Positions 62,954 through 64,000 of a DNA stretch of 64,000 nucleotides are shown one piece after another (the stretch's first letter is position 1; every line of letters starts with the position of its first letter). The stretch spans positions 1,674,001-1,738,000 of the forward strand of contig JADKAM010000001.1 in assembly GCA_016715365.1 (NCBI GenBank), in the 5' to 3' direction. Source of the DNA: Chitinophagaceae bacterium. Its GTDB lineage: Bacteria > Bacteroidota > Bacteroidia > Chitinophagales > Chitinophagaceae. The notes under the pieces are model-generated. The model searched no databases and had not been told where the DNA came from. It saw only the letters and a program-made list of their open reading frames with translations. The position numbers were made by a program, and so were the translations under genes.

Positions 62954-63823
62954 ATGAAAATAAATCAGCAGGAAGCCATATTTAGAAACGAATTAATTTT
63001 TGCAGCAGACGCAAAAGCAGTAAATGTTGAGAATATTCTTCTCAATCTTTTTATGCTTTTAAATACAAATGGTGTTAGGCCAAAGCAACTAACTGTATCG
63101 GGAAGTAAAAAGGATGTTGATATTGATTCAGTAAAGCGAATATTTTCTGTTTTAGAAGAACGTGGAGAAATATCTGGCTTTAAGGAAAATCCAGATGCTG
63201 TTGAATTTTGGTTGCGGTGCAATCTCTTAAATATGGTAAATCGGGGCAAAATAGATAAAGAGAAAATATCCTCGTTGAGACCTATACATCTGGAGAGTTA
63301 TAAATTAAGAAATGCTACCAGCGCCCGAGATTATAATACAGCTGATCAGGTTTATAATATGCTCAATTTTGATCCACTAGTAAAAGACGAACTTAAAAAA
63401 TTTCTTTCAGATGGGTGGGACAAAAACACAAACAAAATTAATCCCTATGACAACATTGATGTTGATAGCCTTGGGATATTGATGCTGATTAAAGATATCA
63501 AATCAAGAGATTTCATTCAGAGCGGTTCAGGTTTTCAAAATATTACTCCAATTCTTGAAAATCAGGCATTGCTATTTTGTGATGATGTAAAGAGGTTACT
63601 TTTGTATAAGAAAATAATTCCAAGAAATGTCCTTCTTGACTACCTTAAAACTATTATTGCTTTTCATCTATCTCTTTATATACAGAAATTAATTGAAGTG
63701 CTTCCAAAAATGGTAAAGCAGGGGTCAATAAACATTCAAGATGATTGGAGTATAGTTTTAGACGTAACAGATAACTACGAATCTAAAATAGCACCAACTC
63801 TTGTTCTGATGCAGACAGAATGA
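62954..63823 (+). CDS. Hypothetical protein of the kinase operon
   Basis: A 289-residue soluble, mostly helical protein that I do not recognise. It starts one base after the kinase stop and its own stop overlaps the next start as ATGA, so it is a core member of the operon. A winged-helix-like segment may lie in the first 95 residues (VDIDSVKRIFSVLEERGEISGF). No catalytic motif is visible. The frame is intact. Confidence 0.7.
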   Translation: MKINQQEAIFRNELIFAADAKAVNVENILLNLFMLLNTNGVRPKQLTVSGSKKDVDIDSVKRIFSVLEERGEISGFKENPDAVEFWLRCNLLNMVNRGKIDKEKISSLRPIHLESYKLRNATSARDYNTADQVYNMLNFDPLVKDELKKFLSDGWDKNTNKINPYDNIDVDSLGILMLIKDIKSRDFIQSGSGFQNITPILENQALLFCDDVKRLLLYKKIIPRNVLLDYLKTIIAFHLSLYIQKLIEVLPKMVKQGSINIQDDWSIVLDVTDNYESKIAPTLVLMQTE

Positions 63824-64000
63824 ATAACGGACTGTATGAATACATTAAGTCAACTTTCCAAATCAATGCAACTTTACGGTTACTTAAACTTGAGAAAAAT
63901 AATACTGCAAATATTGGTGCTGCATTGTCAGCATTAATAAGCAGGCGGGCTGATCTTGAGATTTATTATCAGGTTCAGTGGGATTCATTGTATGCAGCCT
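63820..64000 (+). CDS. Hypothetical protein, 5' part, cut by the window end
   Basis: The ATG at 63820 overlaps the previous stop by four bases. Sixty codons are visible: NGLYEYIKSTFQINATLRLLKLEKNN, then a helical IGAALSALISRRADLEIYYQVQW. It continues beyond 64000. No family can be assigned from this part; the coupling marks it as part of the kinase operon. Confidence 0.65.
   Translation, partial: MNNGLYEYIKSTFQINATLRLLKLEKNNTANIGAALSALISRRADLEIYYQVQWDSLYAA

Overview
The window looks like a chromosome segment from a member of Bacteroidota, most likely Chitinophagaceae or a close relative. Three things point there: a Bacteroidota-type promoter core (TAnnTTTG, usually TA[CT]CTTTGC) recurring in front of operons, a type IX secretion C-terminal domain at the left edge, and bS21 as the only gene seen with a strong Shine-Dalgarno sequence. 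The genus cannot be fixed from sequence alone.

Positions 1-46250 are a well-kept core backbone. Its information-processing part holds hscA, an acyltransferase, ribE, rpsU, a Xer-type recombinase, hpf, tRNA-Thr/Tyr/Gly/Thr followed by tuf, tRNA-Trp, secE, nusG, rplK, rplA, rplJ, rplL, an RNase D, rpoB and rpoC. A DUF4920 protein and a class C beta-lactamase-like hydrolase sit between nusG and rplK. Next come two paralogous ECF sigma genes with a small stress-type cluster, then an OmpH chaperone, an APC permease, a heptose kinase, an isoaspartyl peptidase and ispD. After these lie a phosphorelay (hybrid kinase, receiver and Hpt proteins, divergent LytTR regulator), a cyclophilin, a GNAT protein, an M1 peptidase, a sugar transferase, a Gfo/Idh oxidoreductase and accA. 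All core reading frames are intact.

At 46248 a tRNA-Asp(GTC) with encoded CCA is followed 254 bp later by a tyrosine integrase. From there to the right edge the sequence reads as an integrated island. It holds an excisionase-like HTH gene, a decayed stretch (about 49.7-51.6 kb) and a compact cassette of PD-(D/E)XK nuclease, trypsin-like protease, small protein and GIY-YIG protein. Next is an AbiEi/AbiEii pair with a repeat-rich operator, and then a long collinear operon: an N6-adenine methyltransferase with an HsdR-like N-terminus, an HsdS-like specificity protein, a NERD-pseudokinase-kinase-ATPase giant, and two unrecognised genes, the last cut by the window end.

The operon resembles methylation-linked defence systems that carry kinases (BREX type 2/PglW, and the published MADS) but lacks an HsdR motor in view. 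Several of its genes (AbiEi, AbiEii, M, S and the kinase giant) and two upstream genes carry single- or double-base frameshifts, mostly in homopolymers, while the core carries none. The island is therefore either decaying or locally poorly sequenced. The intact protease-nuclease cassette and the kinase operon are the best candidates for a poorly described system.
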